This document shows positions 38,442 through 47,799 of a stretch of DNA of 64,000 bases, piece by piece. Positions within the stretch are counted from its first letter, which is position 1. Each line of letters starts with the position of its first letter. Below the pieces are notes generated by a model. The model worked only from the letters and a program-made list of their open reading frames with translations, made no database searches and had not been told where the DNA came from. The stretch comes from Serratia inhibens (GTDB lineage: Bacteria; Pseudomonadota; Gammaproteobacteria; Enterobacterales; Enterobacteriaceae): NCBI RefSeq assembly GCF_003591175.1, contig NZ_QYYG01000001.1, positions 186,001 through 250,000 on the forward strand, read 5' to 3'. Made by a program: the position numbers and the translations under genes.

Positions 38442-38929
38442 TTTTTCTCTCCCGACGGTTTTGCGGCATAGCGGAAATCGCAGCAGGGCGCGCCGGACAT
38501 AATGGTTTGGGTGCGTTGCAGTTCGACATCCGGCGCATAACCGACGATAAACTGGCTGTCGCGGGCGCAAGACAGCAGATGGCCAATCTCGCCCAGCCCC
38601 ATCTCGTGATACATCTCGGCATAGCGACAGCGGGTGACGTTATAGTCGAACTGCTGTTCGTCTTGATGGAGCACCTTCACTTGCAGCGCGTCGTCTTTTT
38701 CCCACAGATACTGCAAGGCGGCGAAACTCTGCAAATCGGCGCCATTCGGCTCCTGCGCGGCAAACTGCTTGCCTGCATCGATGGCGGCGTTTTCGATGGC
38801 TTCGCCAATCACCGCCTGCGCGCGTTCTTTGCCGATCTCACGCACCAGAATCTGGTAGATCGGCTTGATGATCTCGGCCTCTATACGCCGACGGGCCAGA
38901 ATACCCAATTCGTTTTTTGCACAGCTCAT
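38438..38929 (-). CDS. L-2-amino-thiazoline-4-carboxylate (ATC) hydrolase family protein
   Basis: This 163-residue protein resembles the ATC_hydrolase family named after the Pseudomonas enzyme that opens L-ATC to N-carbamoyl-L-cysteine. Visible features are the helical N-terminus with repeated EIxxPIYxxL, the NVTRCRYAEMYHEMG segment (about 97-111) with Cys and acidic residues, and the C-terminal GAPCCDFRY (about 145-153). The ATG at 38929 is preceded by GGGGAG. A GTG one codon earlier is an alternative. It lies directly upstream of an N-carbamoyl-amino-acid hydrolase, the next step in that route. Confidence 0.75.
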   Translation of the reverse strand: MSCAKNELGILARRRIEAEIIKPIYQILVREIGKERAQAVIGEAIENAAIDAGKQFAAQEPNGADLQSFAALQYLWEKDDALQVKVLHQDEQQFDYNVTRCRYAEMYHEMGLGEIGHLLSCARDSQFIVGYAPDVELQRTQTIMSGAPCCDFRYAAKPSGEKK

Positions 38930-38950
38930 CACCTTGCTCCCCTTGCTTTA

Positions 38951-40111
38951 TTATTGTGTTTTAGCGCCGCCCAACACGCTCTGCGGCTGCCATTTGCCGT
39001 CGACCACCTTGTAGAGGGTGAAGCTTGGCTGTTGCAGGTTGCCCTGCGGATCGAATGCGATGTTGCCGGTGACGCCCTGATAATGAATGGCGCGCAGTTT
39101 CGGCAGATAATCGGCCGGATTGGCGGATCCTGCCTGCTCAATGGCGGCAATCAATACCCGGGTGGCGTCATAGGCGAACGGCGCATGCAGTTCGATGTGG
39201 GTTTTGTAGCGGTCGCGGTAAGCCTGCTCAAAAGCTTTGCCGCCCGGCATCTGTTCCAGCGGCAGGCCCGGTTCCAGCGCCACCACGCCTTCGCCTTCTT
39301 TCTGCGCCAGCGTCAGGAAGGTTTGGCTGACGAAGCCGCCGGCACCCATCAGTTGAGTGTTCATGCCCAACTGTTTGATGCGGCGGGCCAGCGGTGCCGC
39401 CTGTGAATCCACGCCGCCGAAGAAGATCAGATCGGCATTCTTGCTGCGAACGGTGGTCAGCACCGCGCTGAAATCGACGGTTTTGTCATCGACGTATTCA
39501 CGCGCTACCGGTTGTACACCCTGTGCCGCCAGCGACTTGATAAACTCGTCCGCCAACCCCTGGCCGAACGCGGTGCGATCGTCGATGATTGCAATGCGCT
39601 TGGCTTTCAGCACCTTGACGGCATATTCACCGGCGTAATTACCACCGTCGTCATCATGGCCCATCACGCGAAAGCTGGTATCAAACCCTTGTTGAGTATA
39701 GGCATGACCTGTGGCAACCGGTGCAACCTGGGCAATGCCGGCATCGTGATAAATGCGCGCCGCCGGGATGCTGGTGCCGGTATTCCAATGGCCGACCACG
39801 CCGGCGACACCTTCGTCCACCAGACGCTGCGCCACTGCAACGGCGGTACGCGGGTCGGACTGGTCGTCCTCGGAAAGCAGTTTAAAGGTGACCGGTTTGC
39901 CGTTCAGCGTCGGTTTCTGGGCGTTGGCGTCGGCGATCGCCAACTGAGCGCCGTTTTCCAGATCCTTGCCGATACGGGCGGAAGGGCCGGTCAGTGGGCC
40001 GGCCAGACCGATCAGGATGGTGTCGGCGGCCCACGCAGGCGCAGCAGCGCCAAGGGTAGCCAGAACGGCGGCGGCCAGGACCAGCGGCTTAAAGCGAGTT
40101 ATCTTGTTCAT
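38951..40111 (-). CDS. Branched-chain-type amino acid ABC transporter, binding protein
   Basis: This 386-residue periplasmic solute-binding protein of the LivK/ANF-receptor type has a signal peptide MNKITRFKPLVLAAAVLATLGAAAPAWA with cleavage before ADTILIG. Typical segments are IGLAGPLTGPSARIGKDLENGAQLAI (about 34-59), VVGHWNTGTSIPAA (about 110-123) and YDATRVLIAAIEQAG near the C-terminus. It is encoded between the transporter ATPases and the two hydrolases. The ligand is probably the thiazoline, carbamoyl or amino acid compound handled by those enzymes rather than leucine. Confidence 0.9.
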   Translation of the reverse strand: MNKITRFKPLVLAAAVLATLGAAAPAWAADTILIGLAGPLTGPSARIGKDLENGAQLAIADANAQKPTLNGKPVTFKLLSEDDQSDPRTAVAVAQRLVDEGVAGVVGHWNTGTSIPAARIYHDAGIAQVAPVATGHAYTQQGFDTSFRVMGHDDDGGNYAGEYAVKVLKAKRIAIIDDRTAFGQGLADEFIKSLAAQGVQPVAREYVDDKTVDFSAVLTTVRSKNADLIFFGGVDSQAAPLARRIKQLGMNTQLMGAGGFVSQTFLTLAQKEGEGVVALEPGLPLEQMPGGKAFEQAYRDRYKTHIELHAPFAYDATRVLIAAIEQAGSANPADYLPKLRAIHYQGVTGNIAFDPQGNLQQPSFTLYKVVDGKWQPQSVLGGAKTQ

Positions 40112-40145
40112 GTAAAACTCCCGGTGCGGTTAAAAGTAAAAACGG

Positions 40146-40859
40146 TTATTCGCCCAGATAGGCTTGTTTGATTTTTTCATCGTCGAGCATGTCGGCAGAC
40201 CGGCCGCTGTGGCTCAGGCTGCCGCTGTCCAGCACGTAGGCGTGCTCGGTCGACTCCAGCGCCAACCGGGCATTTTGTTCCACCAGCAATAGCGTGACAC
40301 CGTCACTGGCGAGGGTTTTGATCACGTCAAAAATGGCGTCGACCACGATCGGTGCCAGGCCCATTGACGGCTCATCCAGCACCAACAGGCGTGGCCGGCT
40401 GAGCAGCGCACGGCCCATCGCCACCATCTGTTGTTCGCCGCCGGAGAGAAGACCGGCTTGTTGCCGCAGCCGTTCGCGCAAACGTGGGAAAAGGGCGCAA
40501 ACCCGCTCCAGATCCTGCCGTACCGCCGGTTTATCGTGGCGGGAGTAGGCGCCCAACTGCAAGTTTTCCAATACCGTCATGCGGGCGAAAATGCCACGGC
40601 CCTCCGGCACCATCACCAACCCCTGTTGCAGCAGCCGATGCGGGGGAACGCCGCGAATGGACCGGCCGTCGAACAGGATGTCACCTTCGAAGGGTTGCAG
40701 GCCGGTCAACGCGCGCAGGCTGGAGGTTTTGCCCGCACCGTTGGCGCCGATCAATGTCACCTGTTCGCCGTGGTTAACCGTAAAATCGATGCCTTTCACC
40801 GCATGAATGCCGCCGTAAGACACTTTTAGCCGTTTGACCGACAGTAAGGGTTCAGACAT
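40146..40859 (-). CDS. ABC transporter ATPase, LivF type
   Basis: This 237-residue ATPase has Walker A GANGAGKTS (about 38-46), signature LSGGEQQM (about 138-145), Walker B LLVLDEPSMGLAP and the H-loop region LLLVEQNARLAL typical of LivF. It works with the LivG-type ATPase on the cytoplasmic side of the importer. Its start overlaps the end of livG-like by eight bases, showing translational coupling. Confidence 0.92.
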   Translation of the reverse strand: MSEPLLSVKRLKVSYGGIHAVKGIDFTVNHGEQVTLIGANGAGKTSSLRALTGLQPFEGDILFDGRSIRGVPPHRLLQQGLVMVPEGRGIFARMTVLENLQLGAYSRHDKPAVRQDLERVCALFPRLRERLRQQAGLLSGGEQQMVAMGRALLSRPRLLVLDEPSMGLAPIVVDAIFDVIKTLASDGVTLLLVEQNARLALESTEHAYVLDSGSLSHSGRSADMLDDEKIKQAYLGE

Positions 40860-41622
40860 GCGCGGATCCTCCCAGATAAGCCCGGATCACCGCCGGTTCG
40901 CGCCTTACCTGAGCCGGTTCGCCTTCGGCGATGACTTTGCCGTAGTCGAGCACCGTCAGGCGGTCGCACAATCCCATCACCAACTTGACGTCGTGCTCTA
41001 TCAGCAGCAGGGTTTTGCCGCTTTCGCGGATGCGTTGCAGCAGCTCGCGCAGCGCCACTTTCTCTGCTGCGTTCATGCCGGCGGCCGGTTCATCCAGCGC
41101 CAATAACTGCGGGTCGGTTGCCAGCGCCCGGGCAATTTCCAGCCGCCGCTGGTGGCCATAGGAAAGATCGCCGGCGCGATAATGGGCAAATTGACTGATG
41201 CCGACGTACTCCAGCAGCGCGTGGGACTTCTCCCGCGTTGCCCGTTCTTCCTCGCGGGCACGGCGATGGCGCGAAATAGCCGCCCACAGGCCGTTGCGGG
41301 TGCGTACATGGCAGCCCACCATCACGTTTTCCAGCACGCTCATCTCGTTGAACAACCGCAGGTTCTGAAAGGTGCGGGCGATACCGGCCTGCACGACTTT
41401 GTCGATCGCCTGCGGTTTGTAGCGGCGGTCCAGCAGGCGGAACTCCCCACCATCGGCGCGGTACAGGCCGGTAATCAGATTGAAGCAGGTGGTTTTACCG
41501 GCGCCGTTCGGCCCGATCAACCCATAGATTTCCCCCTGGCGGATACTCATGCTGACGTCGTCCACCGCGGTCAGCCCGCCAAAACGTTTACTGACGTGGT
41601 TAAGGGTGAGTAATGGCGTCAT
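40852..41622 (-). CDS. ABC transporter ATPase, LivG type
   Basis: This 256-residue ATPase has Walker A GPNGAGKTT (about 38-46), the family insert GIARTFQNLRLFNEMSVLENVMVG, signature LSYGHQRRLEIARAL and Walker B LLALDEPAAGMN. The second-domain tail HDVKLVMGLCDRLTVLDYGKVIAEG is typical of LivG. I start at MTPLLTLNHV (41622), which overlaps the upstream permease stop by four bases. The longer frame to 41736 has no homology. Confidence 0.92.
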   Translation of the reverse strand: MTPLLTLNHVSKRFGGLTAVDDVSMSIRQGEIYGLIGPNGAGKTTCFNLITGLYRADGGEFRLLDRRYKPQAIDKVVQAGIARTFQNLRLFNEMSVLENVMVGCHVRTRNGLWAAISRHRRAREEERATREKSHALLEYVGISQFAHYRAGDLSYGHQRRLEIARALATDPQLLALDEPAAGMNAAEKVALRELLQRIRESGKTLLLIEHDVKLVMGLCDRLTVLDYGKVIAEGEPAQVRREPAVIRAYLGGSAHV

Positions 41623-42731
41623 GAGGCGGCTCCAGATTGATGACGCGCCGGCCACAAACCCGCCGGGCGATACAGCATGACCAGAATCAGCGCCAGGCCG
41701 TAGAACAGTTGGCGGATAATTTCCGGGTCGACCCACACCTGGCCGAACAGGGCCTGTTGCAGCGGCCCCATGGTGCTGCGCAGCAGTTCAGGCAGCGCCG
41801 CCAGCAGCAAGGCGCCGAGGATCACGCCAGGAATGTGGCCCATACCGCCCAGCACCACCATCGCCAGTACGGCTATCGACTCTTGCAGGGTGAAGGACTC
41901 CGGTGAGACAAATCCCTGGAACGCCGCGAACAGCGCACCGGCGATGCCGCCGAACGTGGCGCCGATGGCGAACGCCAGCAGCTTGAAGTTACGGGTGTTG
42001 ATGCCCATCGCCCGCGCTGCGTCCTCATCTTCGCGGATGGCGGTCCAGGCGCGGCCGACCCGTGAGTGCTGCAGGCGCAGGCAGATAAACAGGATCGCCA
42101 GCAGCAGGGCGGCGAACAGGTAGTAATACAAATACAGCGAGGAAAAACGGAGGCCGAACCACTCGTGCATGCCTGAAAACTTCAGGCCGAACAGACTGAC
42201 AGGATCGATGCCGGAAATGCCCTTTGGGCCGTTGGTGATATTGACCGGGCGATCGAGGTTGCGCATCAGAATGCGCACGATTTCGCCAAAGCCCAGCGTG
42301 ACGATCGCCAGATAGTCGCCGCGCAGGCGCAGCGTCGGCGCACCGAGCAGGATGCCGCACAGCGCCGCCAGCACGGCGGACAGCGGTATCAGCAGCAGGA
42401 TGGACAGATGCAACCCATTCGGGAACCAATGCAACAGCAGCGGAAACTGTTCGGTCAGGTGCGGCGAAGACAGCAGCGCAGTCAGATAGGCGCCCACGGC
42501 GTAAAAGGCGATAAATCCCATGTCCAGCAGGCCGGTCAGGCCGACGACGATATTCAACCCCAGCGCCAGCATCAGGTACAGCAACGCGAAGTCGATCACC
42601 CGCACCCAATAGTTGCCGCCGGCGGCCCCGGCCAACCAGGGGGCCAGCAGCAGGCCGAGCATGAACAGCGCGACGCCGAGCCTGGCGCGGCCTGGGGTGG
42701 CGGTTTGCAGGGTGGTGGTCAGAACGGTCAT
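41619..42731 (-). CDS. Branched-chain-type ABC transporter permease, LivM type
   Basis: This 370-residue inner-membrane permease has about 9-10 helices. The LivM signature regions LGLNIVVGLTGLLDMGFIAFYAVGAY (about 57-82) and the cytoplasmic coupling loop GRAWTAIREDEDAARAMGINTRNFKLLAFAIGA (about 226-258) are intact. It pairs with the LivH-type permease, whose gene lies nine bases upstream. The product completes the importer together with two ATPases and the binding protein. Confidence 0.92.
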   Translation of the reverse strand: MTVLTTTLQTATPGRARLGVALFMLGLLLAPWLAGAAGGNYWVRVIDFALLYLMLALGLNIVVGLTGLLDMGFIAFYAVGAYLTALLSSPHLTEQFPLLLHWFPNGLHLSILLLIPLSAVLAALCGILLGAPTLRLRGDYLAIVTLGFGEIVRILMRNLDRPVNITNGPKGISGIDPVSLFGLKFSGMHEWFGLRFSSLYLYYYLFAALLLAILFICLRLQHSRVGRAWTAIREDEDAARAMGINTRNFKLLAFAIGATFGGIAGALFAAFQGFVSPESFTLQESIAVLAMVVLGGMGHIPGVILGALLLAALPELLRSTMGPLQQALFGQVWVDPEIIRQLFYGLALILVMLYRPAGLWPARHQSGAAS

Positions 42732-42740
42732 TTTATCTCC

Positions 42741-43691
42741 TCAGGCACGAGTGGCGACACGCTCGCCCAGCAGCCCGGATGGGCGTAATACCAGCACCGC
42801 AATCAGTATCAGGAAGGCGAAAACGTCCTGATAATTGCTGCCGAAGGTGCCGCCGGTCAGTTCGCCGAGATAACCGGTGCCCAGCGATTCAAATAGCCCC
42901 AGCAATAATCCGCCGAGCATGGCGCCGCGCAGGTTGCCAATGCCGCCCAATACTGCGGCGGTAAACGCCTTGATCCCCGGCAGGAAACCCATGGAGAAAC
43001 CGGCGTTACCGTAGTTGCTGGCCATCATGATGCCCGCCACTGCCGCCAGCGCACCGCCGAGAGCGAAGGTCAAAACGATCACCCGGTTGGGATCGATGCC
43101 CATCAGGCCGGCGACCTGCGGATTTTCCGCCGTGGCACGCATCGCGCGGCCAAAGCGCGAATGTTCGACCAGCAACAGCAGCCCGGCCATCACCAGCACG
43201 GCGACAACCAGCGTGGCGATACCGGTACCGGTGATCACCGCCGGCGCATGCCCGGCGCTGCCCTGAGTCAAGGCGATAGGAGACATGGGCAGCAGTTGCG
43301 GGAACATCAACGGATTGCGCGACCAGATCAGCATCGCCAAGGTTTGCAGCAGCAACGAGACGCCAATGCCACTGATCAACGGGGCCAGACGTGGGGCATT
43401 GCGCAGGCGGCGATAGGCCAGGCGCTCAATGCTCATCGACACCAGCGCACATATCGCCATGGCGATCATCGTCGCCAGCAACAGCACTGTGTACGGCGAC
43501 AGAGAGGGGAAATGATGCTGCAACACGCCGATGGCCGACAGGGCGCTCAGTGCGCCGACCATCAGCACATCGCCGTGGGCGAAATTGATAATGCGCAAAA
43601 TGCCGTACACCATGGTGTAACCCAGGGCGATCAGCGCATAAATACTGCCGAGCATCAGTCCGTTGACGGTCTGCTGTACCAGCGTATCCAT
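42741..43691 (-). CDS. Branched-chain-type ABC transporter permease, LivH type
   Basis: This 316-residue inner-membrane permease of about 8 helices starts with VQQTVNGLMLGSIYALIALGYTMVYGILRIINFAHGDV, the standard LivH opening. The coupling segment GRAMRATAENPQVAGLMGIDPNRVI is at about 175-199. It is the first gene of the operon that runs to 37215. The AT-rich 170-base gap to the divergent LysR gene must hold the promoter and operator. Confidence 0.92.
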   Translation of the reverse strand: MDTLVQQTVNGLMLGSIYALIALGYTMVYGILRIINFAHGDVLMVGALSALSAIGVLQHHFPSLSPYTVLLLATMIAMAICALVSMSIERLAYRRLRNAPRLAPLISGIGVSLLLQTLAMLIWSRNPLMFPQLLPMSPIALTQGSAGHAPAVITGTGIATLVVAVLVMAGLLLLVEHSRFGRAMRATAENPQVAGLMGIDPNRVIVLTFALGGALAAVAGIMMASNYGNAGFSMGFLPGIKAFTAAVLGGIGNLRGAMLGGLLLGLFESLGTGYLGELTGGTFGSNYQDVFAFLILIAVLVLRPSGLLGERVATRA

Positions 43692-43861
43692 AGGGAGAGT
43701 CCCGAAAATAATGATTCAGGAGGCACAGAGTAGGGAATTTAAAAAAATTGTGAAATACGGAAAAATAATTTCTTATATAAAAAATGTGTGTTTTTAATTT
43801 ATTGATTTATTTGTATATTAATTTTAACCCACGGACATTTTTTTACCAAAATAGTCAATAT

Positions 43862-44773
43862 ATGAAAAAAACAGAAGAGTGCGACTCACTGCTGCCGAAC
43901 GATCCGCCACTGCGCGCCGTAAGGGCGTTCGAGGCTATCGCCCGCCTGGGCAGCATTACCGCGGCAGCGAAGGAACTGGCGATCTCGCCTTCGGCCGTCA
44001 GCCATCAACTCAAAACGCTGGAGGCTTTTCTGCAAATGCCGCTCACCGAACGGCAGGGGCGCAAGCTGATCCTGCGCAGCGAAGGGCGCGAGTATTACCG
44101 CTCGATCCGTTCGGCGTTTAACGTGCTGCGCCAGGCGACGGAGCATGTGCGCGAGCAATCGGCCTCCCGGCAGGTGACCATCAGCCTGATCCCGCTGTTC
44201 GGCATGGGTTGGTTTATTCCGCGTTTGCACAGCTTTTTGCGCGAGAATCCCGATATCGACATCAACGTGGTGTACGCCAATCACCGCAACTATCTGAGCG
44301 ACGCAGCCGATATTTCGATTCGCTTTGGCGTGGGGCAATGGACCGGCTATCGCAGCGAAAAACTGATGTCCGGCAAAATGGTGCCGGTGTGCAGCCGCAG
44401 TTTTATCAGGCTGCACGGGCTGCTGGATACGCCGGATCAGCTTGCGCCGCTGCCGTTGTTGCACGACGAAGAACGCAATACCTGGATGCAGTGGTTCCAG
44501 CAGGCCGGCGTCAGGCGGCCGCTGCGCAGCACCGGGCCGATGTTCGAGGATGGCCTGCTGACGCTGGCGGCGGTGCAGTCGGGACTGGGCTGCGCCCTGA
44601 TGCGCGAGCCGCTGATCGAACCCTATCTTGACAGCGGCGAACTGGTTAAGTTGTTTGACCGGCCGATTGACGATGGCCGCGATTATTACCTGTGCGTGCG
44701 GGCGGACAGCGAGCTGTCGCAAGAGGGGCTGAACCTGCAAAAATGGTTGCTGCGTGAGGCCGCAGGCCAATAA
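43862..44773 (+). CDS. LysR-family regulator (GcvA-like), divergent from the transporter operon
   Basis: This 303-residue regulator has an N-terminal helix-turn-helix (about 17-75: LRAVRAFEAIARLGSITAAAKELAISPSAVSHQLKTLE) and a C-terminal effector-binding domain of the GcvA/AmpR subgroup (ISIRFGVGQW, GLGCALMREPLIEPYLDSGELVKLFD). I start at ATG 43862, since the frame up to 43784 is AT-rich and without homology. Its divergent position suggests that it controls the seven-gene importer/hydrolase operon, with the transported compound or its product as coinducer. Confidence 0.9.
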   Translation: MKKTEECDSLLPNDPPLRAVRAFEAIARLGSITAAAKELAISPSAVSHQLKTLEAFLQMPLTERQGRKLILRSEGREYYRSIRSAFNVLRQATEHVREQSASRQVTISLIPLFGMGWFIPRLHSFLRENPDIDINVVYANHRNYLSDAADISIRFGVGQWTGYRSEKLMSGKMVPVCSRSFIRLHGLLDTPDQLAPLPLLHDEERNTWMQWFQQAGVRRPLRSTGPMFEDGLLTLAAVQSGLGCALMREPLIEPYLDSGELVKLFDRPIDDGRDYYLCVRADSELSQEGLNLQKWLLREAAGQ

Positions 44774-44841
44774 AGATACACGCGCTAACTGCCTGAATTG
44801 ACTATCCTGAATAGAGTGCAATGGGCCAACAGGAATGTCCG

Positions 44842-46722
44842 ATGACTGCAGAAAACGAGCTGGAACAAACGCCAAAAATGAGTCTGCCGCTGCTGGCCGG
44901 TGGCGCGTTGGGCGTGGTGTTCGGGGATATCGGCACCAGCCCGCTGTATACCCTGAAAACCGTGCTTTATCTGTCTGGCGATGCGCCTTCCGCACCGGTG
45001 ATCCTCGGCTTGTTGTCGCTGATTTTCTGGACGCTGGTGATAGTGACCTCGCTCAAATACGCCATGTTCGCCATGCGGATCGATAACCGCGGCGAGGGCG
45101 GCATCATGGCTTTGATGTCGCTGCTGGTCAGCAAGAAGAGCGCCCGGCCGATGGTGGTATTTGCCGGCTTGTTCGGCGCGGCGCTGATTTATGGCGATGG
45201 GGCGATCACCCCGGCGATCTCGGTATTGTCGGCGCTGGAAGGGTTGAACATTGTTCTGCCCGAATCGCAGCCCTATATTTTACCTGCGGCGGTGGTGATC
45301 CTGGTCAGCTTGTTCGCTATCCAACCGCTGGGCACTGCACGTATCGGCAAGGTGTTTGGTCCGATTATGGCGCTGTGGTTTTTCTCGATCGCCGTCCTGG
45401 GCGTTTGGGGAATTATCCAGCACCCTGCGGTGCTGATGGCGTTGAATCCTTTGTACGGCATTAACTTTCTGTTCTCAAACGGGGTGACCAGTTTTCTGGT
45501 TCTGGGCGGGGTGTTCCTCTGCGTCACCGGCGCAGAGGCGCTGTATGCCGACATGGGGCACTTTGGCAAAAGGCCAATCTGGCTTGCCTGGTTCGGCATC
45601 GTTTTCCCCAGCCTGTTGCTGAACTATGCCGGGCAGGCCGCGTTGATCCTCTCAGGCGCCGACGTGACCCAGAATATTTTCTTCCGCTTGTGCCCGCCGA
45701 TAATGCAAATACCCTTGGTGATCCTGGCTACCCTTGCCACCATCATCGCCAGCCAGGCGATCATCAGCGGGGCTTTTTCCATGACTCGTCAGGCGATCCA
45801 GCTTGGCTGGTTGCCGCGCTTGCGGGTGAAGCAAACCACCGAAGAGAGCTACGGCCAAATTTACATCGGTGCCATCAACTGGTTGCTGATGGCGGTGACG
45901 GTCTTTCTGACGGTGTTCTTCAAATCCTCCGATAACCTTGCCGCCGCCTACGGCATCGCCGTTTCGCTCACCATGATCATGACCAGCGGTTTGCTGTTTG
46001 TGGCTATGCGCGAGGTGTGGCGCTGGGGGTTCACCGCCAGCCTGCTGGTTGCCGGTGGTTTTTTTATCGTCGATCTCAGCTTTTTGGTGGCTAACCTCAG
46101 CAAGGTGCTGCAAGGGGGTTATGTGCCGTTGCTGCTGGCCAGCCTGGTTTATGGCGTGATGCTGATCTGGCATCGCGGCGTGGCGGCGGCTTCACGCACG
46201 CTGGGTGAAAAGAGCATGCCGCTGGTGGATTTCCTGGCTCAGATCGAAGCGCAGGCCATTCCTCGGGTGCCGGGTACGGCGATATTTCTTACGCGCAATA
46301 TGAATGGCACGCCGCCGGTGATGAAATGGCACGTCAAACGTAACGGCTCGCTGCACGCCGATGTATTGACGCTGAACATCATGATCGTGAACGAGCCGCG
46401 GGTGGCGAATGCCGAGCGGTTGGTGATGCGACAGCAGTCACCGGGTTTCTGGTGCGGCGTGGCCAGTTACGGCTTTATGGAACGGCCGAACATTCCCCGG
46501 TTATTGCACCATGCCGAGGCGCAGAAAACCGGGTTGAATTTTGACGACGCCACCTATTACCTGGGGCATGAAACCGTGGTGCGCCGCGAAGACGACAGCA
46601 GATTGCCGGCGTGGCAGCGCAGCATCTTTGCGTTGATGGTGCGTAACGGCATGCACGTGACGGATTATTACTATCTCCCGAGCGATCAGGTGGTGGAGAT
46701 CAGCCGCCGGGTACCGGTGTGA
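44842..46722 (+). CDS. kup: Low-affinity potassium transporter Kup
   Basis: This 626-residue K+/H+ symporter of the KUP/HAK family has 12 predicted inner-membrane helices (about 20-460) and a C-terminal cytoplasmic part (about 460-626). Signatures are GVVFGDIGTSPLYTL (about 23-37), RIDNRGEGGIMAL (about 75-87) and GDGAITPAISVLSALEG (about 115-131). The ATG at 44842 has AGGA eight bases upstream and is preferred over 44821. Length equals E. coli Kup (622). Nothing nearby suggests an operon. Confidence 0.93.
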   Translation: MTAENELEQTPKMSLPLLAGGALGVVFGDIGTSPLYTLKTVLYLSGDAPSAPVILGLLSLIFWTLVIVTSLKYAMFAMRIDNRGEGGIMALMSLLVSKKSARPMVVFAGLFGAALIYGDGAITPAISVLSALEGLNIVLPESQPYILPAAVVILVSLFAIQPLGTARIGKVFGPIMALWFFSIAVLGVWGIIQHPAVLMALNPLYGINFLFSNGVTSFLVLGGVFLCVTGAEALYADMGHFGKRPIWLAWFGIVFPSLLLNYAGQAALILSGADVTQNIFFRLCPPIMQIPLVILATLATIIASQAIISGAFSMTRQAIQLGWLPRLRVKQTTEESYGQIYIGAINWLLMAVTVFLTVFFKSSDNLAAAYGIAVSLTMIMTSGLLFVAMREVWRWGFTASLLVAGGFFIVDLSFLVANLSKVLQGGYVPLLLASLVYGVMLIWHRGVAAASRTLGEKSMPLVDFLAQIEAQAIPRVPGTAIFLTRNMNGTPPVMKWHVKRNGSLHADVLTLNIMIVNEPRVANAERLVMRQQSPGFWCGVASYGFMERPNIPRLLHHAEAQKTGLNFDDATYYLGHETVVRREDDSRLPAWQRSIFALMVRNGMHVTDYYYLPSDQVVEISRRVPV

Positions 46723-46821
46723 AGGTCTGGCTATAGGTTACAAGCAACGGTTATTTAGCCACAGGCATCGCGCAGGCTATAGTGCGGTGGCGCAATGGGC
46801 GCGGCTTTGCTTTGAGGGTTT

Positions 46822-47127
46822 ATGTCACTGTTTGATCTTACTGCTCTGGCTGCCGGTTTGCCGCAGGCATGGCGTTCCAGCATTCTGGGGCGCGTCGGTT
46901 CGGCCAATATCAAAGTGTTGCGAATGGATCAGCGCGCCATTGACGATGAGGTTCACGAATACCATGAGGCGCTGCTGGTGATCGAAGGCCAACTGAGGTT
47001 GGCGGTGCAGGGCGAAGAAATTACGGTGAACGCCGGGCAACTGTATCAGGCCGCTGCCGGCGTACCGCACCGCGTGTTGGCAGGCAGCCACGGCACGCTG
47101 GTGATTGTTGATTTACCCGAGGATTAA
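46822..47127 (+). CDS. Small cupin-domain protein
   Basis: This 101-residue single-cupin protein has the two cupin motifs visible: the first around DEVHEYHEALLVIEG (about 42-56, a partial metal-ligand set) and the second GQLYQAAAGVPHRVLAGSHGTLVIVDL (about 73-99). Such proteins bind metals or small ligands. No specific reaction can be given. The frame can also be read from 46787 in another phase, which I reject. Its stop overlaps the stop of the convergent tetR-type gene by four bases. Confidence 0.8.
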   Translation: MSLFDLTALAAGLPQAWRSSILGRVGSANIKVLRMDQRAIDDEVHEYHEALLVIEGQLRLAVQGEEITVNAGQLYQAAAGVPHRVLAGSHGTLVIVDLPED

Positions 47128-47717
47128 TGCCCGCCGCCCAGCGCGGATAACGCCACGTTAACCGCCGCTAGCAGCCGTTCTTTTGTGACGCCGTCACGTG
47201 CTTGTATCGATAATCCGTGCAAAAAGACCGCGAAGTAGTCGCCCAGGCTATCGGCGTCGGTATCTGCCGGTAATTCCCCGTTTTTCACCGCCAGCTGCAA
47301 CCGCTCAATAATGCCCTGGGTGCGCTGCAGGCGGTGTTCCGCCAGCCAGGTTTTGATGCCGCTGTTTTCAGCGCTGACGCTGGCGGCGGAAGAGACCACC
47401 ATGCAACCCTGCGGCAGATCGCCACGGCTGTAGAGCGCCACCGCGTCTTCCAGCAGGCGCTGTATCGCCGCCCGCACGCCGTTTTCCTCACTGAAGGCGC
47501 GTTCGGCAAAACCGCCTTCATGGTTTTCGTAGCTGGCGATGGCTTCGCGGAACAGCAATTCCTTCGAACCGAACGCCTTGTAAATACGTGCTGAGGCGAT
47601 ACCCAGTTCGGCCACCAGATCTGACATCGAGGTGCCTTCGTATCCCTGGCGCCAAAAGAGATCCCGTGCCTTCAGTAATGCCTGTTCACGGTCGAATTCA
47701 CGTGGTCTGCCTGCCAT
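47124..47717 (-). CDS. TetR-family transcriptional regulator
   Basis: This 197-residue protein has an N-terminal TetR helix-turn-helix (about 8-55: ARDLFWRQGYEGTSMSDLVAELGIASARIYKAFGSKELLF) and a helical ligand-binding C-domain containing a cysteine in QGCMVVSSAASV. It is divergent from the isomerase/hydrolase cluster. A 13-bp inverted repeat overlapping that cluster's promoter is the likely operator, so it probably represses the cluster until an inducer binds. Confidence 0.9.
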   Translation of the reverse strand: MAGRPREFDREQALLKARDLFWRQGYEGTSMSDLVAELGIASARIYKAFGSKELLFREAIASYENHEGGFAERAFSEENGVRAAIQRLLEDAVALYSRGDLPQGCMVVSSAASVSAENSGIKTWLAEHRLQRTQGIIERLQLAVKNGELPADTDADSLGDYFAVFLHGLSIQARDGVTKERLLAAVNVALSALGGGH

Positions 47718-47799
47718 CGGTCGGCTCCTGTTTGCCTGTCATTCAGCGAGATAGGATCGCTTAAATCGCCCCTGACGCCAACGAATTTCTAAAATCTGC

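Noticed and set aside
37089..38471. 460-aa plus-strand frame opposite the carbamoyl-amino-acid hydrolase
   Set aside because: It overlaps the conserved amidohydrolase and is His/Arg/Gln-rich without motifs, so it is a shadow.
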